A DNA stretch of 59,442 nucleotides from an uncultured Parabacteroides sp. GTDB taxonomy: Bacteria; Bacteroidota; Bacteroidia; Bacteroidales; Tannerellaceae. Below are positions 35,004 through 44,788 of the stretch, in pieces. The stretch is from the NCBI RefSeq assembly GCF_947855115.1, contig NZ_CANTZW010000028.1:1-59442 (forward strand), in the 5' to 3' direction. The position numbers were made by a program, and so were the translations under genes. Every line of letters starts with the position of its first letter. The stretch's first letter is position 1. The notes below the pieces were generated by a model, which was not told the DNA's origin, did no database searches, and was given only the letters and a program-made list of their open reading frames with translations.

Positions 35004-35099
35004 ATGGAAGATGCGTTATCATTTTTATTTCTGTGTGCTACCGGCGTAGCATGCTATTACTTTTTTTTCAAGTGTGTGGATTGGTTTGAAAAAATTTAA
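35004..35099 (+). CDS. 31-residue membrane peptide leading the kdp operon
   Basis: A short frame encoding MEDALSFLFLCATGVACYYF and eleven more residues, ending in WFEKI. It has one membrane helix, begins just behind the predicted kdp transcription start and is followed 22 bases later by kdpF. A purine-rich stretch (AAAAAGAACAAGT) precedes the ATG. It resembles an extra small subunit or a second KdpF-like peptide. No family known to me. Confidence 0.55.
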   Translation: MEDALSFLFLCATGVACYYFFFKCVDWFEKI

Positions 35100-35121
35100 A
35101 GAGAGAAAGGAGATTTAGAGT

Positions 35122-35202
35122 ATGTTTTTAGCACTGTTTATACTCTGCTTAGTGATATTCGGGTACTTAATGTATGTCCTGGTAAAACCCGAGAAGTTTT
35201 AA
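35122..35202 (+). CDS. kdpF: KdpF, small stabilising subunit of the K+ ATPase
   Basis: A 26-residue membrane peptide, MFLALFILCLVIFGYLMYVL then VKPEKF, with the KdpF hallmark of one helix followed by a P-E-K/R-F end. It is preceded by GAGAAAGGAG and lies 24 bases upstream of kdpA, the position of kdpF in other kdp operons. KdpF stabilises the KdpABC complex. Confidence 0.8.
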   Translation: MFLALFILCLVIFGYLMYVLVKPEKF

Positions 35203-35226
35203 TGGTAATTTTTTTTAGGTAAAAAG

Positions 35227-36936
35227 ATGAACACAGAAATTTTAGGTGTAGTAGCGCAAATCGTGCTTTTGATAGTGATCAGCTATCCACTGGGAAAGCA
35301 CATAGCGAAAGTTTACAAGGAGGGAAACGACTGTATGCGTTTCATGGCTCCTATCGAAAGGTTTATTTACAAGTTCGCAGGTATTAACCCCAATGAGGAG
35401 ATGGACTGGAAGGCATTCCTTAAGTCTCTTCTTATCATAAACGTATTTTGGTTTTTCTGGGGTATGATCTTGCTGGTGTCACAAGGTTATTTACCATTAA
35501 ACCCGGATGGGAACCCAGGGCAAAGCCCAGACTTGGCATTTAACACGTGTATCAGCTTCATGGTCAACTGTAACCTACAACATTATAGCGGAGAGAGTGG
35601 ATTGACTTACTTTACACAACTTTTCGTCATCATGTTGTTTCAGTTCATCACAGCCGCTACAGGTATGGCCGCAATGGCGGGAGTCATGAAGGCTATGGCT
35701 GCGAAAACAACAAAGACAATCGGAAACTTTTGGCATTTCTTGGTGATCAGTTGTACTCGTATCCTTTTCCCGATGTCATTAATCGTCGGTTTTATATTAA
35801 TCCTAGAGGGAACTCCTATGGGATTCGACTCAAAAATGACAATCCCGACTTTGGAAGGAGCCGAACAAACCGTATCCCAAGGTCCTACAGCAGCGATCGT
35901 GCCTATTAAACAACTAGGTACAAATGGTGGTGGTTATTTTGGAGTAAACTCTTCACACCCGTTAGAGAATCCGACTTATCTAACAAATATGTTAGAATGT
36001 TGGTCCATCCTGATTATCCCGATGGCTATGGTTTTCGCTCTGGGATTCTACCTAAAAAGAAAGAAATTAGGTTACACTATTTACGGGGTGATGCTTTTCG
36101 CTTATCTCTGTGGCGTAATATGCAATGTCCATTATGAAATGGCAGGTAATCCCAACATCGACAAGATGGGTATCGACCAATCTTGCGGAGCAATGGAAGG
36201 AAAGGAAACCCGTTTAGGCGCAGCCGCAACCGCTTTATGGTCTGTAACAACAACCGTAACATCCAATGGATCCGTAAATGGTTCGCATGACAGTACGATG
36301 CCGCTTACAGGAATGATCGAGATGTTGAACATGCAGATCAATACTTGGTTCGGAGGTGTAGGCGTAGGTTTCTTAAATTATTACGCATTCTTGATCATTG
36401 CCGTATTCATCAGTGGATTGATGGTCGGCCGTACTCCCGAGTTCTTAGGGAAAAAGGTAGAGGCACGAGAAATGAAGATCGCGACGATCGTAGCATTGGC
36501 CCACCCGTTCGTTATATTGATTTTCACGGCGATCTCCAGCTATGTCTATGTATATCATCCTAATTTCGTTGAAAGTGAGGGAGGATGGTTGAATAACCCA
36601 GGTTTCCATGGCTTCAGCGAGATGCTATATGAGTATACGTCATCATCCGCAAATAACGGTTCCGGTTTCGAAGGCTTAGGAGATAATACTTATTTCTGGA
36701 ATTACACATGTGGTTTGGCTTTAATTATCTCACGCTATTTGCCGATTGTAGGCCAAGTCGCTATAGCCGGCCTTTTAGCCAAGAAGAAATTCATCCCGGA
36801 AAGCGCAGGTACATTAAAGACAGATACCGTGACATTCGGTGTTATGACATTCTGTGTAATCATGATTGTAGCAGCCTTGTCATTCTTCCCTGCGTTAACA
36901 TTAGGCCCGATCGCCGAATATTTTAGCATTTACTAA
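35227..36936 (+). CDS. kdpA: K+-transporting ATPase subunit A
   Basis: KdpA is the K+ channel-like subunit of the high-affinity KdpFABC pump. The 569-residue product has ten hydrophobic helices and the degenerate selectivity filter loops typical of the family, seen in FNTCISFMVNCNLQHYSGE, LGTNGGGYFGVNSSHPLENP and SANNGSGFEGL. Length is normal. It is followed by kdpB after 16 bases. Confidence 0.97.
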   Translation: MNTEILGVVAQIVLLIVISYPLGKHIAKVYKEGNDCMRFMAPIERFIYKFAGINPNEEMDWKAFLKSLLIINVFWFFWGMILLVSQGYLPLNPDGNPGQSPDLAFNTCISFMVNCNLQHYSGESGLTYFTQLFVIMLFQFITAATGMAAMAGVMKAMAAKTTKTIGNFWHFLVISCTRILFPMSLIVGFILILEGTPMGFDSKMTIPTLEGAEQTVSQGPTAAIVPIKQLGTNGGGYFGVNSSHPLENPTYLTNMLECWSILIIPMAMVFALGFYLKRKKLGYTIYGVMLFAYLCGVICNVHYEMAGNPNIDKMGIDQSCGAMEGKETRLGAAATALWSVTTTVTSNGSVNGSHDSTMPLTGMIEMLNMQINTWFGGVGVGFLNYYAFLIIAVFISGLMVGRTPEFLGKKVEAREMKIATIVALAHPFVILIFTAISSYVYVYHPNFVESEGGWLNNPGFHGFSEMLYEYTSSSANNGSGFEGLGDNTYFWNYTCGLALIISRYLPIVGQVAIAGLLAKKKFIPESAGTLKTDTVTFGVMTFCVIMIVAALSFFPALTLGPIAEYFSIY

Positions 36937-36952
36937 TTGACAGATTAAGAAG

Positions 36953-38992
36953 ATGAGAAATAGCAAAGCCGCTTCTTTATTTCCAAAGGAGCTTGTCATA
37001 GAAAGTTTAAAACAATCATTCGTTAAGTTGAATCCGCGGATGATGTTCCGTAATCCGATTATGTTTATCGTGGAGGTCGTAACATTTGTCATGTTACTTG
37101 TCACAATCTGGAGCGCTGTTTCAGGAGATACCTCACAAGGTTCATTCGGATATAATACCTTGGTATTCATTATTCTGTTAGTGACTATCCTTTTCGCTAA
37201 CTTCGCAGAAGCGATCGCCGAAGCTCGCGGTAAAGCTCAGGCAGACAGTTTGCGTAAAACACGTGAGGAAACCCCGGCAAAATTATGTATAGGTAACAAA
37301 ATTGAAACCGTAAGTTCCTCACAATTAAAGAAAGGGGATATATTCATTTGCGAGGCTGGAGATACGATCCCCTCAGACGGAGAGATCATTGAAGGTCTGG
37401 CATCTATTGATGAAAGCGCAATCACCGGAGAGTCCGCACCGGTTATTCGCGAGGCCGGAGGTGATAAAAGTTCCGTAACCGGAGGTACCAAAGTGTTGTC
37501 CGACCAAATCAAGGTTAAGGTCACGACCCAACCGGGCGAAAGCTTCCTTGACAAGATGATTGCTTTGGTGGAAGGCGCTTCTCGCCAGAAGACTCCCAAC
37601 GAGATCGCTTTAACGATCCTATTGGCAGGTTTCACGCTGGTCTTCGTTGTTGTCTGCGGAACGTTGAAACCGTTCGCTGATTATTCCAATACAGCGATTA
37701 CGATCGCAGCCTTTATCTCTTTGTTCGTTTGTTTGATCCCGACGACCATCGGTGGTTTGTTATCGGCTATCGGTATCGCCGGTATGGACCGCGCATTACG
37801 TGCAAACGTGATCACCAAATCCGGTAAGGCCGTAGAAACAGCAGGAGACATCGATACGCTTTTGCTGGATAAGACCGGAACAATCACCATTGGAAATCGT
37901 AAGGCTACACAATTCTATCCGGCAAAAGGAATCGACGAGCAATCTTTTGTAAAGGCTTGTCTGATGGCTTCCTTATCTGACGATACTCCGGAGGGAAAAT
38001 CAATCGTGGAGCTTGGACGCGAAAAAGGTATACGTGTACACGATTTGAATACATCCGGTTCTAAAATGATCAAGTTCACGGCTGAGACAAAATGCTCAGG
38101 AGTGGATCTGCCAGGAGGAACACGCATCCGTAAAGGTGCTTTCGACGCAATCCGCAAGATGAGTGAAGCCGCCGGAAACAAATACCCGAAAGAGGTAGCT
38201 GATTTGGTTGAGAAGATCACGAGCAACGGAGGTACTCCGCTGGTTGTTTCCCAAGATGATTATATCATCGGTGTGATCGAGCTTCAGGATATTATCAAAC
38301 CGGGTATCCAAGAGCGTTTCGAGCGTCTGCGCAAAATGGGTGTAAAGACCGTGATGGTTACCGGAGATAATCCTTTGACCGCAAAATATATCGCGGAAAA
38401 AGCCGGAGTAGACGATTATATCGCCGAGGCTAAGCCGGAAGACAAGATGAACTATATCAAAAAAGAGCAAGAAGGCGGAAAGCTAGTTGCCATGATGGGA
38501 GATGGAACCAATGACGCTCCTGCTTTGGCTCAAGCAAACGTTGGTGTAGCAATGAACAGTGGTACCCAGGCGGCCAAAGAAGCTGGTAATATGGTGGATT
38601 TGGATAACGACCCGACCAAGCTGATCGAAATCGTTGAGATCGGTAAGCAATTACTGATGACTCGTGGTACCTTGACCACATTCAGTATCGCCAACGATGT
38701 CGCAAAATACTTCGCGATCGTACCAGCCCTGTTCATGGTTACGATTCCAGCTTTAGCCCCACTGAATATCATGCATTTGCATAGTCCGGAATCTGCGATT
38801 TTGAGCGCTATCATTTTTAACGCTATTATTATCCCGATCTTGATCCCGCTTGCATTGCGTGGTGTGGCATACAAGCCGATCGGTGCTTCGGCCTTGCTTC
38901 GTCGGAATCTATTGATCTATGGCGTAGGTGGTATCATCGCTCCTTTTGTGGGTATCAAATTGATTGATATGATCGTAAGCTTATTCATGTAA
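36953..38992 (+). CDS. kdpB: K+-transporting ATPase subunit B (P-type ATPase)
   Basis: The catalytic ATPase subunit. The 679 residues include the actuator motif TGES in ITGESAPVI, the phosphorylation motif DKTGTIT (about residue 306), the nucleotide-binding region and the hinge MMGDGTNDAPALAQANVG. Seven hydrophobic helices. Length and order are typical. A strong hairpin lies immediately after the gene, before kdpC. Confidence 0.98.
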   Translation: MRNSKAASLFPKELVIESLKQSFVKLNPRMMFRNPIMFIVEVVTFVMLLVTIWSAVSGDTSQGSFGYNTLVFIILLVTILFANFAEAIAEARGKAQADSLRKTREETPAKLCIGNKIETVSSSQLKKGDIFICEAGDTIPSDGEIIEGLASIDESAITGESAPVIREAGGDKSSVTGGTKVLSDQIKVKVTTQPGESFLDKMIALVEGASRQKTPNEIALTILLAGFTLVFVVVCGTLKPFADYSNTAITIAAFISLFVCLIPTTIGGLLSAIGIAGMDRALRANVITKSGKAVETAGDIDTLLLDKTGTITIGNRKATQFYPAKGIDEQSFVKACLMASLSDDTPEGKSIVELGREKGIRVHDLNTSGSKMIKFTAETKCSGVDLPGGTRIRKGAFDAIRKMSEAAGNKYPKEVADLVEKITSNGGTPLVVSQDDYIIGVIELQDIIKPGIQERFERLRKMGVKTVMVTGDNPLTAKYIAEKAGVDDYIAEAKPEDKMNYIKKEQEGGKLVAMMGDGTNDAPALAQANVGVAMNSGTQAAKEAGNMVDLDNDPTKLIEIVEIGKQLLMTRGTLTTFSIANDVAKYFAIVPALFMVTIPALAPLNIMHLHSPESAILSAIIFNAIIIPILIPLALRGVAYKPIGASALLRRNLLIYGVGGIIAPFVGIKLIDMIVSLFM

Positions 38993-39007
38993 TTTTAATT
39001 CAAAACA

Positions 39008-39048
39008 GACCTCCCTTTCTGTAAATTATCCGGAAGGAAAGGGAGGTC
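39008..39048 (+). other. Intercistronic hairpin between kdpB and kdpC
   Basis: GACCTCCCTTTC (39008-39019) pairs perfectly with GAAAGGGAGGTC (39037-39048), a 12-bp stem. There is an A-run rather than a U-run after it on the plus strand, so it is unlikely to terminate the operon. It may stabilise or process the mRNA and set kdpAB versus kdpC levels. Confidence 0.65.
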
Positions 39049-39075
39049 CGAAAAAAAATAAAACAGTAAATCATT

Positions 39076-39654
39076 ATGATATCAAATCTTTTCAAATCAT
39101 TAAGACTGACAATCGCATTTTGTTTGTTCTTTAGTATCTTTTACATATTTGTTCTGTGGGTATTCGGACAGATTGCCGGTCCCAACAGCGGAAATGCCGA
39201 GTTGGTAGAATTAAACGGAAAAATTGTCGGCGCGGCAAATGTCGGCCAAAATTTCACGAAAGATATTTATTTCTGGGGACGTCCTTCCCATGCAGGTGAT
39301 GGTTACGATGCTTCTAGTTCCGGCGGTAGTAACAAAGGACCTTCCAATGAAGAACATCTGGCTCTTTTAGAAGAACGTATCGACACATTCTTGGTTCATC
39401 ATCCTTATATGAAACGTGAGGATGTTCCGGCTGAGTTTGTAACCGCTAGTTTTTCCGGACTGGATCCTCATATTTCCCCGAAAGCCGCATACGCTCAAGC
39501 AAAACGTGTAGCAGAAGCTCGCGGCTGGTCTGAGGAAAAAGTAATAGCTATTGTTAATTCTAACGTAGAAAAGCCTTTACTCGGATTATTCGGGACGGAA
39601 AAAGTCAATGTCCTAAAATTAAACGTAGCGCTTGACAAAGCGACTACAAATTAA
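39076..39654 (+). CDS. kdpC: K+-transporting ATPase subunit C
   Basis: KdpC is the single-span periplasmic subunit that assists K+ binding. The 192-residue product has one N-terminal helix (LTIAFCLFFSIFYIFVLWVF) and the family blocks GQNFTKDIYFWGRPS and SGLDPHISPKAAYAQAKRVA. Length is typical. Confidence 0.96.
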   Translation: MISNLFKSLRLTIAFCLFFSIFYIFVLWVFGQIAGPNSGNAELVELNGKIVGAANVGQNFTKDIYFWGRPSHAGDGYDASSSGGSNKGPSNEEHLALLEERIDTFLVHHPYMKREDVPAEFVTASFSGLDPHISPKAAYAQAKRVAEARGWSEEKVIAIVNSNVEKPLLGLFGTEKVNVLKLNVALDKATTN

Positions 39655-39708
39655 ACAACAAACATTCAGTAATATTTTAAGGTACAAAGTAAATTTTTTT
39701 GATTAAGT

Positions 39709-40479
39709 ATGAAATCTTTATATAAAAAAATAGTCGCATTAGTGGTTGTGTTTTCAATGGCGTCATCTACGATGGTCAAGGCTCAAGATGATGATAAATC
39801 TTTGAAATTTAATGTATCCGCAGATTTGGTAAGCTCCTATATTTGGCGTGGTATGTATCAAACCGGAGTCAGTATACAACCGACATTCGGACTTAGTATA
39901 GGTGGTTTTTCCTTCACGGCATGGGGATCTACCGATTTTGACGGAAACTTATCAACTGTCGATGAAAACGGTATCGCCAGAGCTTCCAAGGAAATTGACC
40001 TGACCGCTGCTTATACTTTCGGGAATTCAGGTCTGACTGTCTCTATCGCTGATCTGTGGTGGCCAGGACAAAATTCCGGAAAGTATTTTAATTTCCAAAG
40101 TCATGAAACAGACCATCATTTTGAGGCAGGTCTAGCCTATACTCTACCGGTAGAAAAATTTCCATTATCCATAGCTTGGTATACCATGTTCGCTGGAATG
40201 GATAAAAAAGAGAATGGTAAACAAAACTATTCATCTTATATGGAATTAAGTTTCCCCTTTTCCGTTAAAATGGTAAACTTGACGGCTATTTGCGGTATTG
40301 TTCCTTATAAGGCATTACAATATAATACAAATGGTTTTGCTGTGACAAATGTCGCGTTGAAAGGTTCTACAGATATTAAGATCACAGATTCTTTCTCATT
40401 ACCTATCTTCGCTCAAGCAATTTGGAATCCCCGCATGGAGGATGCACATCTTGTTTTTGGATTCACTTTAAGACCTTGA
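39709..40479 (+). CDS. Porin-like outer-membrane beta-barrel protein of the kdp operon
   Basis: A 256-residue exported protein with signal peptide (ending in TMVKAQ) and alternating beta strands through to the C-terminal aromatic/Pro end GFTLRP. The segment SADLVSSYIWRGMYQTG resembles the TorF-like putative porin family. It sits between kdpC and kdpD', so it may let K+ or another ion through the outer membrane or serve in sensing. The exact role is unknown. Confidence 0.75.
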   Translation: MKSLYKKIVALVVVFSMASSTMVKAQDDDKSLKFNVSADLVSSYIWRGMYQTGVSIQPTFGLSIGGFSFTAWGSTDFDGNLSTVDENGIARASKEIDLTAAYTFGNSGLTVSIADLWWPGQNSGKYFNFQSHETDHHFEAGLAYTLPVEKFPLSIAWYTMFAGMDKKENGKQNYSSYMELSFPFSVKMVNLTAICGIVPYKALQYNTNGFAVTNVALKGSTDIKITDSFSLPIFAQAIWNPRMEDAHLVFGFTLRP

Positions 40480-40492
40480 TAATATAGTTCTT

Positions 40493-41614
40493 ATGGACCG
40501 AGAACAAAGCGTACAACATTTTTTGGATTTATTGAAAAAATCTCGTCGCGGTAATTTCAAAATCTACATCGGCATGATTGCCGGTGTAGGTAAATCATAC
40601 CGGATGTTATCTGAAGCTCATCAATTACTGGATAGTGGGATTGATGTGAAAATTGGTTACATAGAAACCCACGGACGAGTAGAGACAGAAGCATTGGTGG
40701 ATGGGCTTCCTATCATTCCGCGACGCAAAATCTTTTATAAAGGGAAAGAAATTGAGGAAATGGACTTACAGGCGATTCTCAGTATTCACCCTGAAGTTGT
40801 TATCGTTGATGAATTGGCCCATACCAATATTGAAGGAAGCAAAAACCTAAAACGATGGCAAGATGTCATGGATATCCTAGACGCTGGCATCAGTGTGATT
40901 ACAGCGGTGAATATTCAGCACTTAGAAGGTTTGAATGAGATGGTGCAGGACGTTGTCGGTATAGAGATAAAAGAACGAATCCCTGACATCGTTTTAGAAC
41001 AAGCAGATGAGGTTGTCAATATAGACCTTACAGCAGATGAATTACTTGCCCGGCTAAAAGCAGGAAAAATATATAAACCAGAGAAAATACAAACCGCATT
41101 AAATAATTTCTTCAAAGCGGAGCATATTCTTCAATTAAGAGAACTTGCGTTGAAAGAAGTCGCTCTACGAGTTGAGAAAAAAGTTGAGAATACCATTCCG
41201 GATAATCTTGGAGTACGCCATGAAAAATTTATGGCTTGCATAAGTAGCAACGAGAAGACTCCGCGAAAAATCATACGTAAAGTCGCTCGACTGGCTACTC
41301 GATATAATTCCAAATTTTACGTATTATATGTCCAAACACCTAGGGAAAGCACGGATCGGATTCCGTTGGCAAACCAGAGGTATTTGTTGAACCATTTTAA
41401 GCTGGCGACAGAATTAGGGGGAGAGGTTATTCAAATACAGTCTTCGCATGTGACAAGCGCTATCATACAAGTTTGTAAAGAGAAACAAATAAGTACTTTG
41501 TGCATCGGACGCCCTACCTTAAAATTCCCTTCAGGTTTTGCGGCCATGTTCAGGTACAGGGAGATGTTAGAAGAACTGGCTAACTTAAGTATTGATTTAG
41601 TAATATTAGCATAA
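40493..41614 (+). CDS. kdpD: KdpD sensor fragment (KdpD domain plus universal stress domain, no kinase)
   Basis: A 373-residue protein equivalent to the N-terminal half of KdpD. It has the Walker A motif in GMIAGVGKSYRML and Walker B in VVIVDELAHTN, followed by a universal-stress-protein-like domain (about 245-373). It lacks the four membrane helices and histidine kinase part of full KdpD. The downstream gene supplies a kinase. In other bacteria this part senses K+ and can bind c-di-AMP; whether it does here is unknown. Confidence 0.9.
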   Translation: MDREQSVQHFLDLLKKSRRGNFKIYIGMIAGVGKSYRMLSEAHQLLDSGIDVKIGYIETHGRVETEALVDGLPIIPRRKIFYKGKEIEEMDLQAILSIHPEVVIVDELAHTNIEGSKNLKRWQDVMDILDAGISVITAVNIQHLEGLNEMVQDVVGIEIKERIPDIVLEQADEVVNIDLTADELLARLKAGKIYKPEKIQTALNNFFKAEHILQLRELALKEVALRVEKKVENTIPDNLGVRHEKFMACISSNEKTPRKIIRKVARLATRYNSKFYVLYVQTPRESTDRIPLANQRYLLNHFKLATELGGEVIQIQSSHVTSAIIQVCKEKQISTLCIGRPTLKFPSGFAAMFRYREMLEELANLSIDLVILA

Positions 41615-41627
41615 AAATAATCCGTTC

Positions 41628-43355
41628 ATGAATTTGAATATGAATATACGAACAAAACTTACTTATGGCATAGGTTTTTTATTTGTCATGATTGTATTGT
41701 TAGGCGGGTTGGCCATAAAGAATATAAATGATATATCCTTTGACACCCAAAATATTTTAGCAGACAATTATAATTCTCTGCTTTACTCCCGCCGGATGCT
41801 TGAATCTTTAGAAATCATCAAAGATAATCCGGAAGCAAAGAAAGAATTTGAGGCCAGCTTAGGGAAACAACAAGAAAATATTACGGAATTCAATGAGGAT
41901 GTGCTAACCAGCAATTTGAATTCTTGCTATGAAAATATGTTGAAGCAAAACATGGACGACGAGTCGATCCGGCAAACACGTAAAGCTATTTATTCCATTA
42001 TGGGGGCTAATATGTCTGCCATTTACGACAAAAATAAAGTAGCGATACACACGGCCGAAGATTCCTTGCTATGGATATGGATAGTCGGTATTATTTGCAT
42101 CGCGATCGCATTTCTCTTTTTAATCCGTCTGCCTTATTCCGTTAATATCCAAATCAAGAAACTGACCGACGGCATTAAGGAGATAACAAAAGCCAATTAC
42201 AGCAAAAGGTTGGATTTAGGGAATGAACCAGAGTTTAAAGAAACGGCAATACTTTTTAACGAGATGGCCGAACGGCTAGCTGAGTATAGAAATAGCTCTT
42301 TAGAAAATATATTGCAAGGGAAAAAATATATTGAAACCCTTATAAATAGTATAGCCGAACCCATAATAGGGCTGGATAAGGAACGTAAAATATTGTTTGT
42401 CAACGATGAGGCATTAACTGTATTAAATATCTCGAGAGAAAATATAATAGATAAGCCCGCTCCGGAGCTGGCCTTAAAAAATGATTTACTTCGGAGATTA
42501 ATTCGCCAATTAGTACATCCGAACGAGAATAAGGATCCCCTGAAAATATACGCGGATAACAAAGAAAGTTATTTTCAGGTAAAATACATTCCTATAAACG
42601 TAAATAAACAGAATGGATTGGAAAGTAAATATGTAGGCGATGTGATTCTTCTGAAAAACGTCACAGAATTCAAAGAACGAGATATCGCGAAAACAACTTT
42701 TATATCAACGATTTCTCATGAACTAAAGACTCCGATTTCCGCAATAATGATGAGTCTTAAATTATTAGAAGATAAAAATATTGGAGAGTTAAATCCGGAA
42801 CAAGAGACTCTTTCCCAGAAAATAAAGGAAAATAGTGACCGTCTTTTGGAAATAACCGGCGAATTATTAAAAATGTCTCAGGTAGAAAGCGGTAAATTAT
42901 ATCTTAATCCTAAGATAACAAAGCCTATTGAACTTATAAATTATGCGATTAAAGCAAATAGAGTACAAGCAGAACGGTTCAATTGCCAGATAGAGGTAGA
43001 ATATCCGGAAAAAATAGCAAAACTATTTGTCGACAGCGAGAAAATCGCATGGGTTGTGACAAATTTGTTATCTAACGCAATTCGTTACTCATCCGAGAAT
43101 GGAAGGGTTATTATCGGAGCTCGCCAAGATAGTAATGCTATAGAGATATATGTTAAAGATTTCGGAAAAGGTATCGACCCCCGTTATCATGAAAGTATCT
43201 TTGATCATTATTTCCGTGTTCCCGGCACAAAAATGCAGGGAAGCGGATTAGGACTTGCCATAAGCAAAGATTTTGTGGAAGCTCATGGTGGAACAATTCA
43301 TATAGAGAGTGAACTTGGTAAAGGCAGTACATTTGTCATTCGGTTTAATATATAA
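41628..43355 (+). CDS. Membrane sensor histidine kinase of the kdp operon
   Basis: A 575-residue kinase starting 13 bases after kdpD'. It has one helix near the N-terminus (about 11-30), a periplasmic domain of about 120 residues, a second helix (about 150-172), a HAMP region, a PAS domain, a HisKA domain with the phospho-acceptor His in TISHELKTPIS, and an HATPase (WVVTNLLSNAIRY, GSGLGLAIS). It is not homologous to the kinase half of KdpD in its sensor part. With kdpD' it probably forms a two-protein sensor. No response regulator follows. Confidence 0.9.
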   Translation: MNLNMNIRTKLTYGIGFLFVMIVLLGGLAIKNINDISFDTQNILADNYNSLLYSRRMLESLEIIKDNPEAKKEFEASLGKQQENITEFNEDVLTSNLNSCYENMLKQNMDDESIRQTRKAIYSIMGANMSAIYDKNKVAIHTAEDSLLWIWIVGIICIAIAFLFLIRLPYSVNIQIKKLTDGIKEITKANYSKRLDLGNEPEFKETAILFNEMAERLAEYRNSSLENILQGKKYIETLINSIAEPIIGLDKERKILFVNDEALTVLNISRENIIDKPAPELALKNDLLRRLIRQLVHPNENKDPLKIYADNKESYFQVKYIPINVNKQNGLESKYVGDVILLKNVTEFKERDIAKTTFISTISHELKTPISAIMMSLKLLEDKNIGELNPEQETLSQKIKENSDRLLEITGELLKMSQVESGKLYLNPKITKPIELINYAIKANRVQAERFNCQIEVEYPEKIAKLFVDSEKIAWVVTNLLSNAIRYSSENGRVIIGARQDSNAIEIYVKDFGKGIDPRYHESIFDHYFRVPGTKMQGSGLGLAISKDFVEAHGGTIHIESELGKGSTFVIRFNI

Positions 43356-43382
43356 AAGAGAACTCAAAAATCAGATAATCTT

Positions 43383-44729
43383 ATGAAAGTATTAAAATTT
43401 GGTGGCACCTCTGTTGGCTCTGCCCAAAGAATTAAAAATGTCGCATCTATTATTTCTGATAGAGAAGAGAAGATAGTCGTGTTGTCGGCCATGTCTGGAA
43501 CAACAAATTCCTTAATAGAAATATCTGAATGTTTCCGTAAGAAAAATCCAGAGAAAGCAAATACAATTCTTACATCGTTGGAACAATCTTACGTCAACCA
43601 TATAGAAGAATTGTATAAAAGTGATTTCTATAAAGAGAAAGCCATGCAATACACACTTGAAAGATTCCAGTATGTATGGTCTTTCTCCAATATGCCTTTT
43701 AGTGTTTTCGATGAGAAAGAAATCTTGGCGCAAGGAGAGCTGATATCGACTTTTTTAATGACATGCTATTTGGAAGAGCAAGGTATTAAAGCCGTCTTGT
43801 TACCCGCTTTGAATTTTATGCGGATAACAACAGATAATGAGCCGGATATGGAATATATTAGCAGTCACTTAAAAAAACTCTTGTCTCAATACAAAGACAC
43901 GAATCTATATATAACACAAGGCTTTATTTGCAGAAATGCTTATGGTAGCGTTGATAACCTGGAAAGAGGAGGTAGCGATTATACCGCATCTCTTATCGGG
44001 GCTGCCATAAAAGCCGAGGAAATACAGATATGGACAGATATCGATGGAATGCACAACAATGATCCGAGATTTGTTGACGACACCGCTCCTGTAAGACAAC
44101 TGAATTTTGACGAAGCCGCAAAGCTGGCTCACTTTGGGGCTAAGATATTGCATCCTACTTGTATTTTACCCGCAAAGGAAAACAATATACCTGTCAGATT
44201 ATTAAATGCCTTACAACCTAGCGCCTCTGGTACTCTGATCTCGAACACAGCAGAAAAGGGAGCTATAAAGGCCGTAGCCGCAAAAGACGGGATCACATAT
44301 ATTAAAATAAAATCCCTTCACACTATACCTACTCCTCACTTTCTGAGTATTGTGTTTGACACTTTTTATAATTATAATACTCCAGTAGACATGGTTACAA
44401 CTTCCGATATCGGGGTATCCGTGACGATTGACAACGATAAACATATTGATGAAATCGTAAATGAATTAAAACAATACGCAACTATCGTTGTTGAGAAAAA
44501 TATGGTTATCATTTGTGTTGTCGGAGATTTAGAATGGCAAAATGTAGGTTTTGAAGCACGTATTATAAATGCGCTGAAAGATATCCCTGTAAGAATGATT
44601 TCTTATGGCGGTAGTAATAGTAATGTTTCACTTGTTATGAAAAAAGAAGATAAGGTACATGCCTTGAAAGCACTTAGTGAACATTTATTTTCCGTTTCAA
44701 CAAAAAACAGGTTATCTTCCGTATCCTAA
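43383..44729 (+). CDS. Aspartate kinase with ACT domains
   Basis: A monofunctional aspartokinase of 448 residues: N-terminal KVLKFGGTSVGSAQRI, the central ERGGSDYTASLIGAAIKAE, WTDIDGMHNNDPR, and two C-terminal ACT-type segments ending in ISYGGSNSNVSLVM. It phosphorylates aspartate in lysine, threonine and methionine synthesis. It starts 28 bases after the histidine kinase, so it appears to be the last gene of the kdp operon. That position is unusual. The terminator at 44789-44830 follows. Confidence 0.92.
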   Translation: MKVLKFGGTSVGSAQRIKNVASIISDREEKIVVLSAMSGTTNSLIEISECFRKKNPEKANTILTSLEQSYVNHIEELYKSDFYKEKAMQYTLERFQYVWSFSNMPFSVFDEKEILAQGELISTFLMTCYLEEQGIKAVLLPALNFMRITTDNEPDMEYISSHLKKLLSQYKDTNLYITQGFICRNAYGSVDNLERGGSDYTASLIGAAIKAEEIQIWTDIDGMHNNDPRFVDDTAPVRQLNFDEAAKLAHFGAKILHPTCILPAKENNIPVRLLNALQPSASGTLISNTAEKGAIKAVAAKDGITYIKIKSLHTIPTPHFLSIVFDTFYNYNTPVDMVTTSDIGVSVTIDNDKHIDEIVNELKQYATIVVEKNMVIICVVGDLEWQNVGFEARIINALKDIPVRMISYGGSNSNVSLVMKKEDKVHALKALSEHLFSVSTKNRLSSVS

Positions 44730-44788
44730 AGATAATTAAGATTAATAATGAATACAATTTGTTTTTTGATTTGTTTTAGAGTTGGATA

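Noticed and set aside
36132..38874. Several long minus-strand frames inside kdpA and kdpB
   Set aside because: All are complements of the clear kdp genes and arise from codon bias.
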